From assembly GCA_003556835.1 (NCBI GenBank), contig PWQG01000228.1, positions 1-13,445 on the forward strand: a DNA stretch of 13,445 nucleotides. The letters run 5' to 3'. A program made the translations under genes and the position numbers. The notes under the pieces were generated by a model. It had not been told where the DNA came from, searched no databases, and was given only the letters and a program-made list of their open reading frames with translations. This DNA comes from Gammaproteobacteria bacterium. GTDB taxonomy: Bacteria; Pseudomonadota; Gammaproteobacteria; Pseudomonadales; Pseudohongiellaceae. Shown piece after piece: positions 7,843 to 13,445 of the stretch (the stretch's first letter is position 1; each line of letters begins with the position of its first letter).

Positions 7843-8279
7843 TGATCAACAAGCAGGATATTGTCGGTGGCTGGATCCTGAAGGAATGGAGCATTTCCAG
7901 CAATGCTCGGATCAGCTACCCGTTTGGTGAATCGCCGGTCGGTGTATTGGTCTATACAAAGGATGATTGCATGTCCGCGCAACTGATGTCAGGCACTGAC
8001 CTGTCGCTGGACGGCGCGCCGCTGCGCGGTCTCGGTGCGGAACTGAATCAGGCATTGGTGGAGCGTTTTTTCGCGTATGCCGGACGTTATCGTATCGAGG
8101 ACAACACCATTATCCATGAGGTGATGGTCTCATTGAATCCGGACTTTGTCGGTCGTGAACAGCGGCGTGATGCGAGTCTGCAGGGTAACTGTCTTGAGCT
8201 TACCGGCCATGAAAGCGATGCGGCCGGTCGCGAGCGCGTCCACAAACTGGTCTGGAAACGGATGGAAGGGGAAAAGTAG
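7842..8279 (+). CDS. Small lipocalin-like domain protein
   Basis: This 145-residue protein resembles the bacterial lipocalin-like domain family. An early G-x-W-type segment (GGW at 9-11) is followed by alternating strand-like stretches, with PFGESPVGVLVYTKDDCMSAQLM (about 27-49) matching the family's usual 'PfG..p.G.l.Y..dg.Ms' pattern, and it ends in a strand plus charged tail (VHKLVWKRMEGEK). No signal peptide or lipobox is visible, so it should be cytoplasmic, unlike secreted lipocalins. Lipocalin folds bind small hydrophobic molecules, and related small beta-barrel proteins in natural-product and catabolic operons are sometimes enzymes. Its role here is not known. The ATG overlaps the thiolase stop by one base, with GGAG (7830-7833) 8 bases upstream, and its stop overlaps the dehydrogenase GTG by one base, so it is firmly part of the operon. 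Confidence 0.82.
   Translation: MINKQDIVGGWILKEWSISSNARISYPFGESPVGVLVYTKDDCMSAQLMSGTDLSLDGAPLRGLGAELNQALVERFFAYAGRYRIEDNTIIHEVMVSLNPDFVGREQRRDASLQGNCLELTGHESDAAGRERVHKLVWKRMEGEK
8264..8271 (+). promoter_or_regulatory. Ribosome binding site that selects the GTG start of the aldehyde dehydrogenase
   Basis: GGAAGGGG lies 7 bases before GTG at 8279 but 16 bases before the next in-frame ATG (8288). Normal Shine-Dalgarno spacing therefore favours the GTG, which also overlaps the preceding TAG by one base, in line with the coupling seen through the operon. Confidence 0.6.
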
Positions 8280-9976
8280 TGAGCAGTATGCAGGAAGTTT
8301 CAGGTATTGATCCGCTCCTGGACGAGGCGCTGGCCGCCATTGTCTCGCGAGCTTCGTTCAGCGGATTTCAGGAGTCCGGCAGTCGCCGGTTTCATGAGGC
8401 CAGCAAAATTGAGGGTGGCAAGCGACGTTTTGAACAGGCTCTTGGCCAGCCGTTTGTCCTGCGTTCCTCTGACAGCGGCTTCATGACTGCAGAGGAGGTT
8501 TCCCCCTTTACCGGCGAACCCCTGGGTATACGGTATGAGGATGAAGACATTGATGCACTATATAGTCGCGCTGACACGGCCATGCGTAGTTGGGCGAAAG
8601 TACCACCTTCAGAACGGGTGAAACTGTGTGTGGATCTGTTGCGTGATATCGATGCCTGCGGCTTCGAAATTGCACATGCAGTCATGCATACGGCCGGTCA
8701 GAGTTTTCCGATGGCATTTGCGGGCAGCGGTGCCAATGCCCTGGATCGAGGACTGGAGGCTGTAGCCTGGGCCTGGCGGGAAATGTCAGCCCTGCCGGAA
8801 ACGGCGCGCTGGAGCAAGGCCTTTGGCAAGGGCGAACCTGTGACGCTTGAAAAAAAATATCGAATCGTGCCACGTGGCGCTGCTCTTGTTTTCTGTTGTG
8901 CATCCTATCCGACCTGGAATGGGTATCCGGCGATGTTTGCCAATCTGGCCTGTGGCAATCCGGTTGTGGTCAAACCGCATCCAACCGCCGTGTTGCCAAT
9001 GGCAATCGCGGTGAGGGTGATGCGCGAAGGGCTTGAAAGAAACGGTCATGATCCGGATCTGGTACAGATGATCATCGACAGTACTGCGCAGCCCAAGGGC
9101 AAAGTGCTGATCGAACATCCCGGCACTGCGATAATCGATTTCACGGGGAGCGCCCGCTTCGGCTCCTGGGTAGAGCGGAATGCTGGCGATAGACCCTGTT
9201 TCACGGAAACCAGTGGTATCAATTCGGTTATTGTCGAAAGCACCGACGACTATGATGCAATGCTTGATGCGCTGGCTAACACACTCTGTCTGTTTTCCGC
9301 GCAGATGTGCACCAGCCCGCAGACCTTCCATGTGCCTGCGTCGGGTATTCGTTGTGCGGACGGTTCGACCGTATCGGCGGATGCTTTCGAGCGTGCGCTG
9401 GTCGAACGTATTGATCGGCTTGCAGAAAATTCGCCACGTGCAAGTAGCGTAATGGGTTGTATACAGTCTCCGGGCACATTGGAGCTGCTGCAGGACTGGG
9501 AGCAAAGGGCAAAGAAAGAGCATTATCGTGTGCTGCGCAAGAGTGTCCCGTACGAAAATGCCGACGATTCGCGTGCCCGCACTGCCACACCGCTGGTGCT
9601 GGGTATGGACCCGGAGCGGCACGAACCCATCACCGAGGAGATATTCGGTCCGGTGGCCTTTGTCATCCGCCATCCGGATCGAGACGCGGCGTTGGCTCTG
9701 GCTAGCGAGACGGCACGTCGGTATGGTGGCCTGACTTCGTTTCTGTATTCCACCGATGACCACTATGTGGATCTGGCCATTGAAGCCTTTGCTTGGGCGG
9801 GCGCAGCATTGACCTGTAACCTCTCAGGTTCCATGCCATTGAACTTTTCTGCCGCCTATAGCGACCTGCACGTGTCCGGTCTCAATCCGGCGGGCAATGC
9901 GACCTTGGCGGAACCAACGTTCATTGCCGGTCGTTTCCGTTACGCGCAGCACCGGCGACCGGTAGGAAATCCATAA
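8279..9976 (+). CDS. PaaN-like aldehyde dehydrogenase (stand-alone, no hydratase domain)
   Basis: This 565-residue protein belongs to the aldehyde dehydrogenase superfamily and most resembles the PaaN branch, ALDH-only proteins of about 550 residues linked to phenylacetate ring opening. Visible residues are the Rossmann segment CCASYPTWNGYP, VVVKPHP, FTGSARFG (NAD(P) binding), the general base E310 in FTETSGIN (ELGG-equivalent) and the nucleophile C344 in SAQMCTSPQ. EEIFGPVAFV near the C-terminal part is the usual ALDH motif. The MaoC-like hydratase domain of E. coli PaaZ is absent, and no other paa genes lie in the window, so the phenylacetate pathway is not supported. In this operon it more plausibly oxidises an aldehyde to the acid used by the ligase, or a semialdehyde-CoA. 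GTG start (8279) is chosen from the ribosome site and the one-base overlap. It ends the tight operon; the next gene is 105 bp away. Confidence 0.87.
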   Translation: MSSMQEVSGIDPLLDEALAAIVSRASFSGFQESGSRRFHEASKIEGGKRRFEQALGQPFVLRSSDSGFMTAEEVSPFTGEPLGIRYEDEDIDALYSRADTAMRSWAKVPPSERVKLCVDLLRDIDACGFEIAHAVMHTAGQSFPMAFAGSGANALDRGLEAVAWAWREMSALPETARWSKAFGKGEPVTLEKKYRIVPRGAALVFCCASYPTWNGYPAMFANLACGNPVVVKPHPTAVLPMAIAVRVMREGLERNGHDPDLVQMIIDSTAQPKGKVLIEHPGTAIIDFTGSARFGSWVERNAGDRPCFTETSGINSVIVESTDDYDAMLDALANTLCLFSAQMCTSPQTFHVPASGIRCADGSTVSADAFERALVERIDRLAENSPRASSVMGCIQSPGTLELLQDWEQRAKKEHYRVLRKSVPYENADDSRARTATPLVLGMDPERHEPITEEIFGPVAFVIRHPDRDAALALASETARRYGGLTSFLYSTDDHYVDLAIEAFAWAGAALTCNLSGSMPLNFSAAYSDLHVSGLNPAGNATLAEPTFIAGRFRYAQHRRPVGNP

Positions 9977-9992
9977 GTAACGAAAGGCGGAT

Positions 9993-10021
9993 TTGCGCAT
10001 GGCGGAGAATTTTTATATATT
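9993..10021 (+). promoter_or_regulatory. Putative sigma70-type promoter before the carotenoid oxygenase gene
   Basis: TTGCGC (9993-9998) and TATATT (10016-10021) are separated by exactly 17 bases. The -10 matches consensus at five of six positions and the -35 at three. It lies in a locally AT-rich stretch, unlike the surrounding coding DNA, about 60 bases before the gene's ATG. Transcription would start near 10028. This suggests that the oxygenase can be transcribed apart from the upstream operon, although read-through is also possible because no terminator is visible after 9976. Confidence 0.42.
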
Positions 10022-10030
10022 AGTAACTTG

Positions 10031-10047
10031 CATAAGTGAACCTTATG
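10031..10047. promoter_or_regulatory. Perfect 6-5-6 inverted repeat, candidate operator
   Basis: CATAAG and CTTATG are exact reverse complements separated by TGAAC. The repeat sits just after the predicted transcription start of the carotenoid oxygenase gene, where a bound repressor would block initiation. It differs in sequence from the palindrome in the divergent region (2717-2733), so a different regulator, or none, may use it. Confidence 0.4.
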
Positions 10048-10081
10048 GGGATTTGGCACCACAGTGCCCGGGAGATGAAGC

Positions 10082-11521
10082 ATGAATCATACAAACAGCT
10101 ACGCGCCCTTCGGGGAAGACTATGGCCCCGGGCTGATGGGGCCTTTCGCACCGATTTTCGATGAGTCGGTGTGGGAAGACCTGGAAGTCATTGGCAAGAT
10201 CCCTGAGGACATAAATGGTGTCTACCTGCGCAACGGGCCCAATACCCGCTTTGCACCCAAGGGCCGTTATCACCCGTTCGACGGAGACGGTATGTTGCAT
10301 TCGGCTCATTTCGAGAACGGCCGGGTGGTCTACCGCAACCGTTGGGTGAGGACGGACGGATGGGAGCTGGAGGACGAGGCCGGGCAGGCCGTGTTATACG
10401 GAATCCGTGAAACGTTGAAGGGGCGCGATGACAAACCATTGAAAGATACCTCCAATACGGATGTCATCGGTCACGGCGGTGTTGCATTGGCCAGCTGGTA
10501 TATGTCGGGGGAGGCGTATCAGATTGATCCGGTGACGTTGGAGACGCTGGGCAAGGCGCCCTATGCCAAGGGGCTTGGTAACGGCTTTTCCGCGCATCCG
10601 AAAGTCGACGAGCAGACCGAGGAGTTGATGTATTTCGACTACTGGAACGAGCCTCCTTATATGAGCTACGGCGTTGTGGCTGCCGATGGTACTGTGCTCA
10701 AGCAGGTCCCCATTGATCTGCCCGGACCGCGACTGCCACATGATATGGCAATCACGGAACACTATTCGATTCTACACGACCTGCCGTTGCTGCATGACGA
10801 GGAAGCACTTCGCCATGGTCGGCACAAGCTCGAGTTTCATCCGGAAATGCCGACCCGCTTGGGGGTGATTCCCCGTTATGGTGACTCACTCTCGATCAAA
10901 TGGTTCGAGTTCACGCCCTGCTTCATCTATCACACAATCAATGCCTGGGAAGAGGGTGACGAGGTGGTGATGGTCGGTTGCCGCTATATGCCTGCGCTTG
11001 ATGAGCACGGCGAAATCGATGCAGTGCGAACGGCCCGTGATATCGCGCAATTGGTCATGCGGGCGCGCCTGTGGCGTTGGCGCATGAACCTGAAGACCGG
11101 CGAGAGCCACGAAGAGCCACTGAATGAGGAGCTCAATGTCGAATTCCCCAGTATCAACGCCCGCCGGACCGGGCGAAAGACGCGCTGGGCCTACCTGGTC
11201 GATCACCATCCACAGATCCTGCGCTGGACCGGTATCCGTAAGTTCGACACTGATACAGGGGAATGTGTGGCGGCATTCAGTGATGGTGCGGAAGACTGCT
11301 GGTACTCAGAGCCCTGGTTTGCCGAGGCGGACGCTGCGGTGAACGAGGATGACGGATATGTCGTGGTTTTCTGTTGGAACGAGCGTACGGAACAGCAGCA
11401 GTTGCAGGTGTTCGATGCCAGGGACATCAATTCCGGCCCAGTGGCCCGGATCATCATACCCAGGATGATACCGTCCGGGTTCCATGCCTGCTGGATGTCA
11501 AGCAGGCGCCTGAAGAAGTAG
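10082..11521 (+). CDS. Carotenoid cleavage oxygenase family protein (carotenoid/apocarotenoid/stilbene dioxygenase)
   Basis: This 479-residue protein is a seven-bladed-propeller non-heme Fe(II) dioxygenase of the RPE65/carotenoid oxygenase family. The four iron-binding histidines are all present: H172 (FSAHP), H220 (LPHDM), H284 (FIYHTINAWEEGD) and H468 (PSGFHACW). Family motifs GVYLRNGPN (46-54), HPFDGDGMLHS (64-74) and EFP (354-356, with a conserved second-shell Glu) are intact. No signal peptide is seen. Length is normal for the bacterial enzymes. Members split a C=C bond of carotenoids, apocarotenoids or lignostilbenes with O2 to give two carbonyls; which substrate applies here cannot be told. 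Co-location with an aldehyde dehydrogenase and CoA ligase suggests that its aldehyde product is degraded further. GGGAG (10070-10074), 7 bases before the ATG, supports the start. It follows its own putative promoter and is convergent with betA. Confidence 0.92.
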   Translation: MNHTNSYAPFGEDYGPGLMGPFAPIFDESVWEDLEVIGKIPEDINGVYLRNGPNTRFAPKGRYHPFDGDGMLHSAHFENGRVVYRNRWVRTDGWELEDEAGQAVLYGIRETLKGRDDKPLKDTSNTDVIGHGGVALASWYMSGEAYQIDPVTLETLGKAPYAKGLGNGFSAHPKVDEQTEELMYFDYWNEPPYMSYGVVAADGTVLKQVPIDLPGPRLPHDMAITEHYSILHDLPLLHDEEALRHGRHKLEFHPEMPTRLGVIPRYGDSLSIKWFEFTPCFIYHTINAWEEGDEVVMVGCRYMPALDEHGEIDAVRTARDIAQLVMRARLWRWRMNLKTGESHEEPLNEELNVEFPSINARRTGRKTRWAYLVDHHPQILRWTGIRKFDTDTGECVAAFSDGAEDCWYSEPWFAEADAAVNEDDGYVVVFCWNERTEQQQLQVFDARDINSGPVARIIIPRMIPSGFHACWMSSRRLKK

Positions 11522-11569
11522 TCCGGTCACTATTCCTGGGCCGGTGATTGTCGGGACGATTGGAGGGAA

Positions 11570-13261
11570 TCAGCTGTCGTGCGGTTGCCCTTCGCGCTGC
11601 TGATTCCGCCAGTCCGGTGCCTCGAATACCGGCAGTTCCGCCTTCGGTAATGGCGTTCGGCCCAGGATGTGATCCGCCGCTTTTTCCCCGATCATGATGG
11701 TTGGCGCGTTGATGTTGCCATTGGTCAGCGTCGGCATCACCGAGGAATCCACCACCCGCAGGTTCTCCACCCCGTGAACACGGCACTGCGGGTCGACCAC
11801 CGCCATCGGATCCGTGCCCATTCGGCAACTGCCGCAGGGGTGATAGGCGGTTTCCGCGGATGCGGCCACCCATTGATCGATTTCTTCATCAGTCTGCACA
11901 TTAGAGCCGGGTGACACTTCTTTTCCGCGATACGGCTCAAAAGCCGGCTGTGCCAGGATTTCCCGGGTCAGCCTCACACCATCGCGATAGGCCTGTCGGT
12001 CCGCTTCTTCCTGCAGGTAGTTGAAGCGGATCTCCGGGGCCTCGTCGGGGTCCGCCGAACGCAGGCGCACGTAGCCGCGGCTGGCCGGCTTGTTGGCGCC
12101 GAGATGCACCTGGTAGCCGTGACCGCTAAGGGCGTTCGAGCCATCGTAGGCAATGGCCCCGGCCAGGAAGTGGTACTGCAGGTCCGGATGGGTCAGTCCC
12201 GGTCGACTGCGGATGTAGCCATTGGATTCAAAGTGATTCGTGGCACCCAGGCCGCTGCGGAACAGCAACCAGCGCAGGCCGATCCCGAGCTTTCCCAGCG
12301 TATTCAGCTTGCCGTTCAGGGTGATCGGCTGGGTGCAGGCGTGCTGGATCCACACTTCCAGATGATCCTGCAGGTTCTCGCCCACGCCGGGCAGATCGTG
12401 CACAAGCCTGATACCCAGGTCCCTCAGATGCTGCGCCGGACCGATACCGGAGAGCATCAGCAGCTTGGGTGAGTGGAATGCGCTCGCCGACAGAATGACC
12501 TCCCGGCGTGCCCGGGCCCGCAACAGCCGGTCACCCTGACGATACTCGACACCGATCGCCCGTTTGCCTTCCATCACCACGCGGGTGGTCACAGCATGGG
12601 TCTGCAGCGCCAGGTTGTGCCGTTTCAGGGCCGGTTTCAGATAAGCATTGGCCGTGGAGCAGCGCACGCCATTGCGCACGGTCATGTCCATGCGCCCGAA
12701 CCCCTCCTGCCGGAACCCGTTATAGTCGTCGGTCACGCCATAACCAGCCTGTCGACCCGCCTCGATGAATACTCGGTACAGGGGGTTCTGCATGCCGTTG
12801 CCATTGCAGATGCCCACCGGTCCACCGGCGCCGCGGTAGTCATCTGCCCCGTACACGCAGTCCTCCGCGCGTCGGAAATACGGCAGCACATCGGCATAGG
12901 ACCAGCCTTCCGCACCCTGATCGACCCACTCCTGGAAATCCCCGGGATTGCCGCGAACATAGGCCATGCCGTTGATCGAAGAGGAGCCTCCGATCACCCG
13001 CCCCCGCGCCTGGTGCAGTGAGCGGCCGCCCAGCCCGGCCTCGGCGACCGTGTGCAGGCCCCAGTCGTAGCGCTTGCTGTTCAGTGGAATGGACAGGGCG
13101 GCTGGCATCTGGATGAATACGGAGCGGTCGCTGCCGCCGGCCTCCAACACCAGCACCTCATGATCGCCTGAAGCACTGAGCCGGGCGGCCAGCACACAGC
13201 CGGCGGATCCGGCACCCACGATCACGTAGTCCGCTGTGTGGTCGAATTCTTCCTCGTTCAT
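11570..13261 (-). CDS. betA: Choline dehydrogenase (GMC oxidoreductase)
   Basis: This 563-residue FAD enzyme oxidises choline to betaine aldehyde. The FAD-binding GAGSAG is at 16-21, followed by LVLEAGG, GRVIGGSSSINGMAYVRGN and VILSASAFHSPKLLMLSGIGP (GMC signatures). The catalytic pair is H474 (AETAYHPCGSCRMG) and N518 (GNINAPTIMIGE), 44 residues apart as in choline oxidase. Several stretches closely follow E. coli BetA as I recall it (MPAALSIPL, NHFESNGYIRSR, QYHFLAGAIAYDGSNA, PASRGYVRLRSADP, TREILAQPA), which favours BetA over a general alcohol dehydrogenase. The gene directly follows a BCCT transporter: TGA, one base, then ATG, with GGAAGG 5 bases before the start, so the two are translationally coupled. 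Transport plus oxidation of choline for glycine betaine synthesis or catabolism is the likely role. No betB or betI is in view. Local G+C is visibly higher than in the catabolic operon. Confidence 0.88.
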   Translation of the reverse strand: MNEEEFDHTADYVIVGAGSAGCVLAARLSASGDHEVLVLEAGGSDRSVFIQMPAALSIPLNSKRYDWGLHTVAEAGLGGRSLHQARGRVIGGSSSINGMAYVRGNPGDFQEWVDQGAEGWSYADVLPYFRRAEDCVYGADDYRGAGGPVGICNGNGMQNPLYRVFIEAGRQAGYGVTDDYNGFRQEGFGRMDMTVRNGVRCSTANAYLKPALKRHNLALQTHAVTTRVVMEGKRAIGVEYRQGDRLLRARARREVILSASAFHSPKLLMLSGIGPAQHLRDLGIRLVHDLPGVGENLQDHLEVWIQHACTQPITLNGKLNTLGKLGIGLRWLLFRSGLGATNHFESNGYIRSRPGLTHPDLQYHFLAGAIAYDGSNALSGHGYQVHLGANKPASRGYVRLRSADPDEAPEIRFNYLQEEADRQAYRDGVRLTREILAQPAFEPYRGKEVSPGSNVQTDEEIDQWVAASAETAYHPCGSCRMGTDPMAVVDPQCRVHGVENLRVVDSSVMPTLTNGNINAPTIMIGEKAADHILGRTPLPKAELPVFEAPDWRNQQREGQPHDS

Positions 13262-13262
13262 G

Positions 13263-13445
13263 TCAGCCTTCCTGTCGTAGCGCTTTAAGTAATGAGAACA
13301 TCATGAGAATAAGTACAATCGAGAAGGGCAGCCCCATGATCACCACCGCCCCCTGCAGCGCATCCAACCCGTTTGCGAACAACAGTGCCAGGGTCAGCAG
13401 ACCAATGACCGACGCCCACAGGATACGCATCCAGCCCGGCGGATC
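13263..13445 (-). CDS. BCCT-family transporter, C-terminal end (partial, runs off the window)
   Basis: The reverse strand is open from the window edge to TGA at 13265-13263 and encodes 60 residues. They form two hydrophobic segments, RILWASVIGLLTLALLFANG and AVVIMGLPFSIVLILMMFSLL, followed by the short charged tail KALRQEG. The pattern WASVIGL..LALLFANGLDALQGAVVIMGLPFSIVL is the typical last two transmembrane helices of betaine/choline/carnitine (BCCT) transporters. The rest of the protein (about 450-600 residues) lies beyond the window. The stop is one base before the betA start and the betA ribosome site lies within this gene's last codons, so the two form one unit. Choline or betaine import is the likely role, inferred from the neighbour. 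Confidence 0.78.
   Translation of the reverse strand, partial: DPPGWMRILWASVIGLLTLALLFANGLDALQGAVVIMGLPFSIVLILMMFSLLKALRQEG

Noticed and set aside
8288..8290. ATG as the alternative start of the aldehyde dehydrogenase
   Set aside because: It is 16 bases from the ribosome site, while GTG at 8279 is 7 bases away and keeps the one-base overlap.
8786..9763. Long antisense open frame (325 codons) opposite the aldehyde dehydrogenase gene
   Set aside because: It lies wholly within a gene with intact catalytic motifs, and its translation is rich in Arg, His, Cys and Gly without any recognisable domain; it is an effect of codon bias.
8279..9976. A phenylacetate degradation operon
   Set aside because: Only a PaaN-like dehydrogenase is present; no epoxidase, isomerase, hydratase or PaaK-type genes are in the window.
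11503..11512. Ten-base perfect palindrome CAGGCGCCTG
   Set aside because: It falls inside the last codons of the oxygenase gene and is short and G+C-rich enough to be chance.
11522..11569. Terminator between the carotenoid oxygenase gene and betA
   Set aside because: Only short or imperfect pairings (such as ATTGT with ACGAT, or TGATT with AATCA) and no T-tract were found; nothing convincing.
12473..13021. Plus-strand frame (182 codons) opposite betA
   Set aside because: High-G+C shadow frame; betA has full GMC signatures on the other strand.

Overview
The window reads as chromosomal DNA from a Gram-negative proteobacterium. It carries a TonB-dependent outer-membrane receptor, a BetA-type choline dehydrogenase very like the enterobacterial enzyme, and the end of a BCCT transporter. 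A (marine) gammaproteobacterium with lipid, terpenoid or aromatic catabolism fits best, but this is an inference from gene content and no taxonomic marker is present. I see no rRNA, tRNA, CRISPR array, transposase or attachment site.

Layout. (1) 1-1710 (+) is the beta-barrel part of a TonB-dependent receptor whose start lies before the window. It converges with (2) a tandem-domain HxlR-family regulator on the minus strand (1754-2680). A long imperfect hairpin (1722-1759) lies between the two 3' ends. (3) A 71-bp divergent region (2681-2751) with a perfect 7-3-7 palindrome separates the regulator from a tightly packed plus-strand operon: flavin (nitronate monooxygenase-like) oxidoreductase 2752-3696, AMP-forming acid-CoA ligase 3735-5420, SCP2-type thiolase 5417-6640, second thiolase 6637-7842, small lipocalin-like protein 7842-8279, and PaaN-like aldehyde dehydrogenase 8279-9976. 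From the ligase onward each gene overlaps the next by 4, 4, 1 and 1 bases. (4) After a 105-bp gap holding a plausible promoter and a second, different palindrome comes a carotenoid-oxygenase-family gene (10082-11521). (5) On the minus strand, convergent with it, are a BCCT transporter (only the last 60 residues, 13263-13445) and a choline dehydrogenase betA (11570-13261), one base apart. These are probably a separate osmoprotectant unit with visibly higher G+C.

How the genes may work together (inference): the carotenoid-oxygenase-like enzyme would cleave a conjugated or stilbene-like C=C bond to aldehydes, the dehydrogenase would oxidise an aldehyde to an acid, the ligase would make the CoA thioester, and the two thiolases would cleave beta-ketoacyl-CoAs. 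The flavin enzyme would do a redox step and the lipocalin-like protein may bind or act on a hydrophobic intermediate. Acyl-CoA dehydrogenase, hydratase and hydroxyacyl-CoA dehydrogenase genes are absent and would have to be elsewhere. The receptor could import the substrate and the divergent HxlR protein could be the switch. The substrate cannot be read from the sequence.

The best leads are the uncharacterised catabolic cluster itself, the single-chain double-HxlR regulator with its candidate operator, a thiolase that has lost its second catalytic cysteine, and the separate promoter and palindrome before the carotenoid-oxygenase gene.
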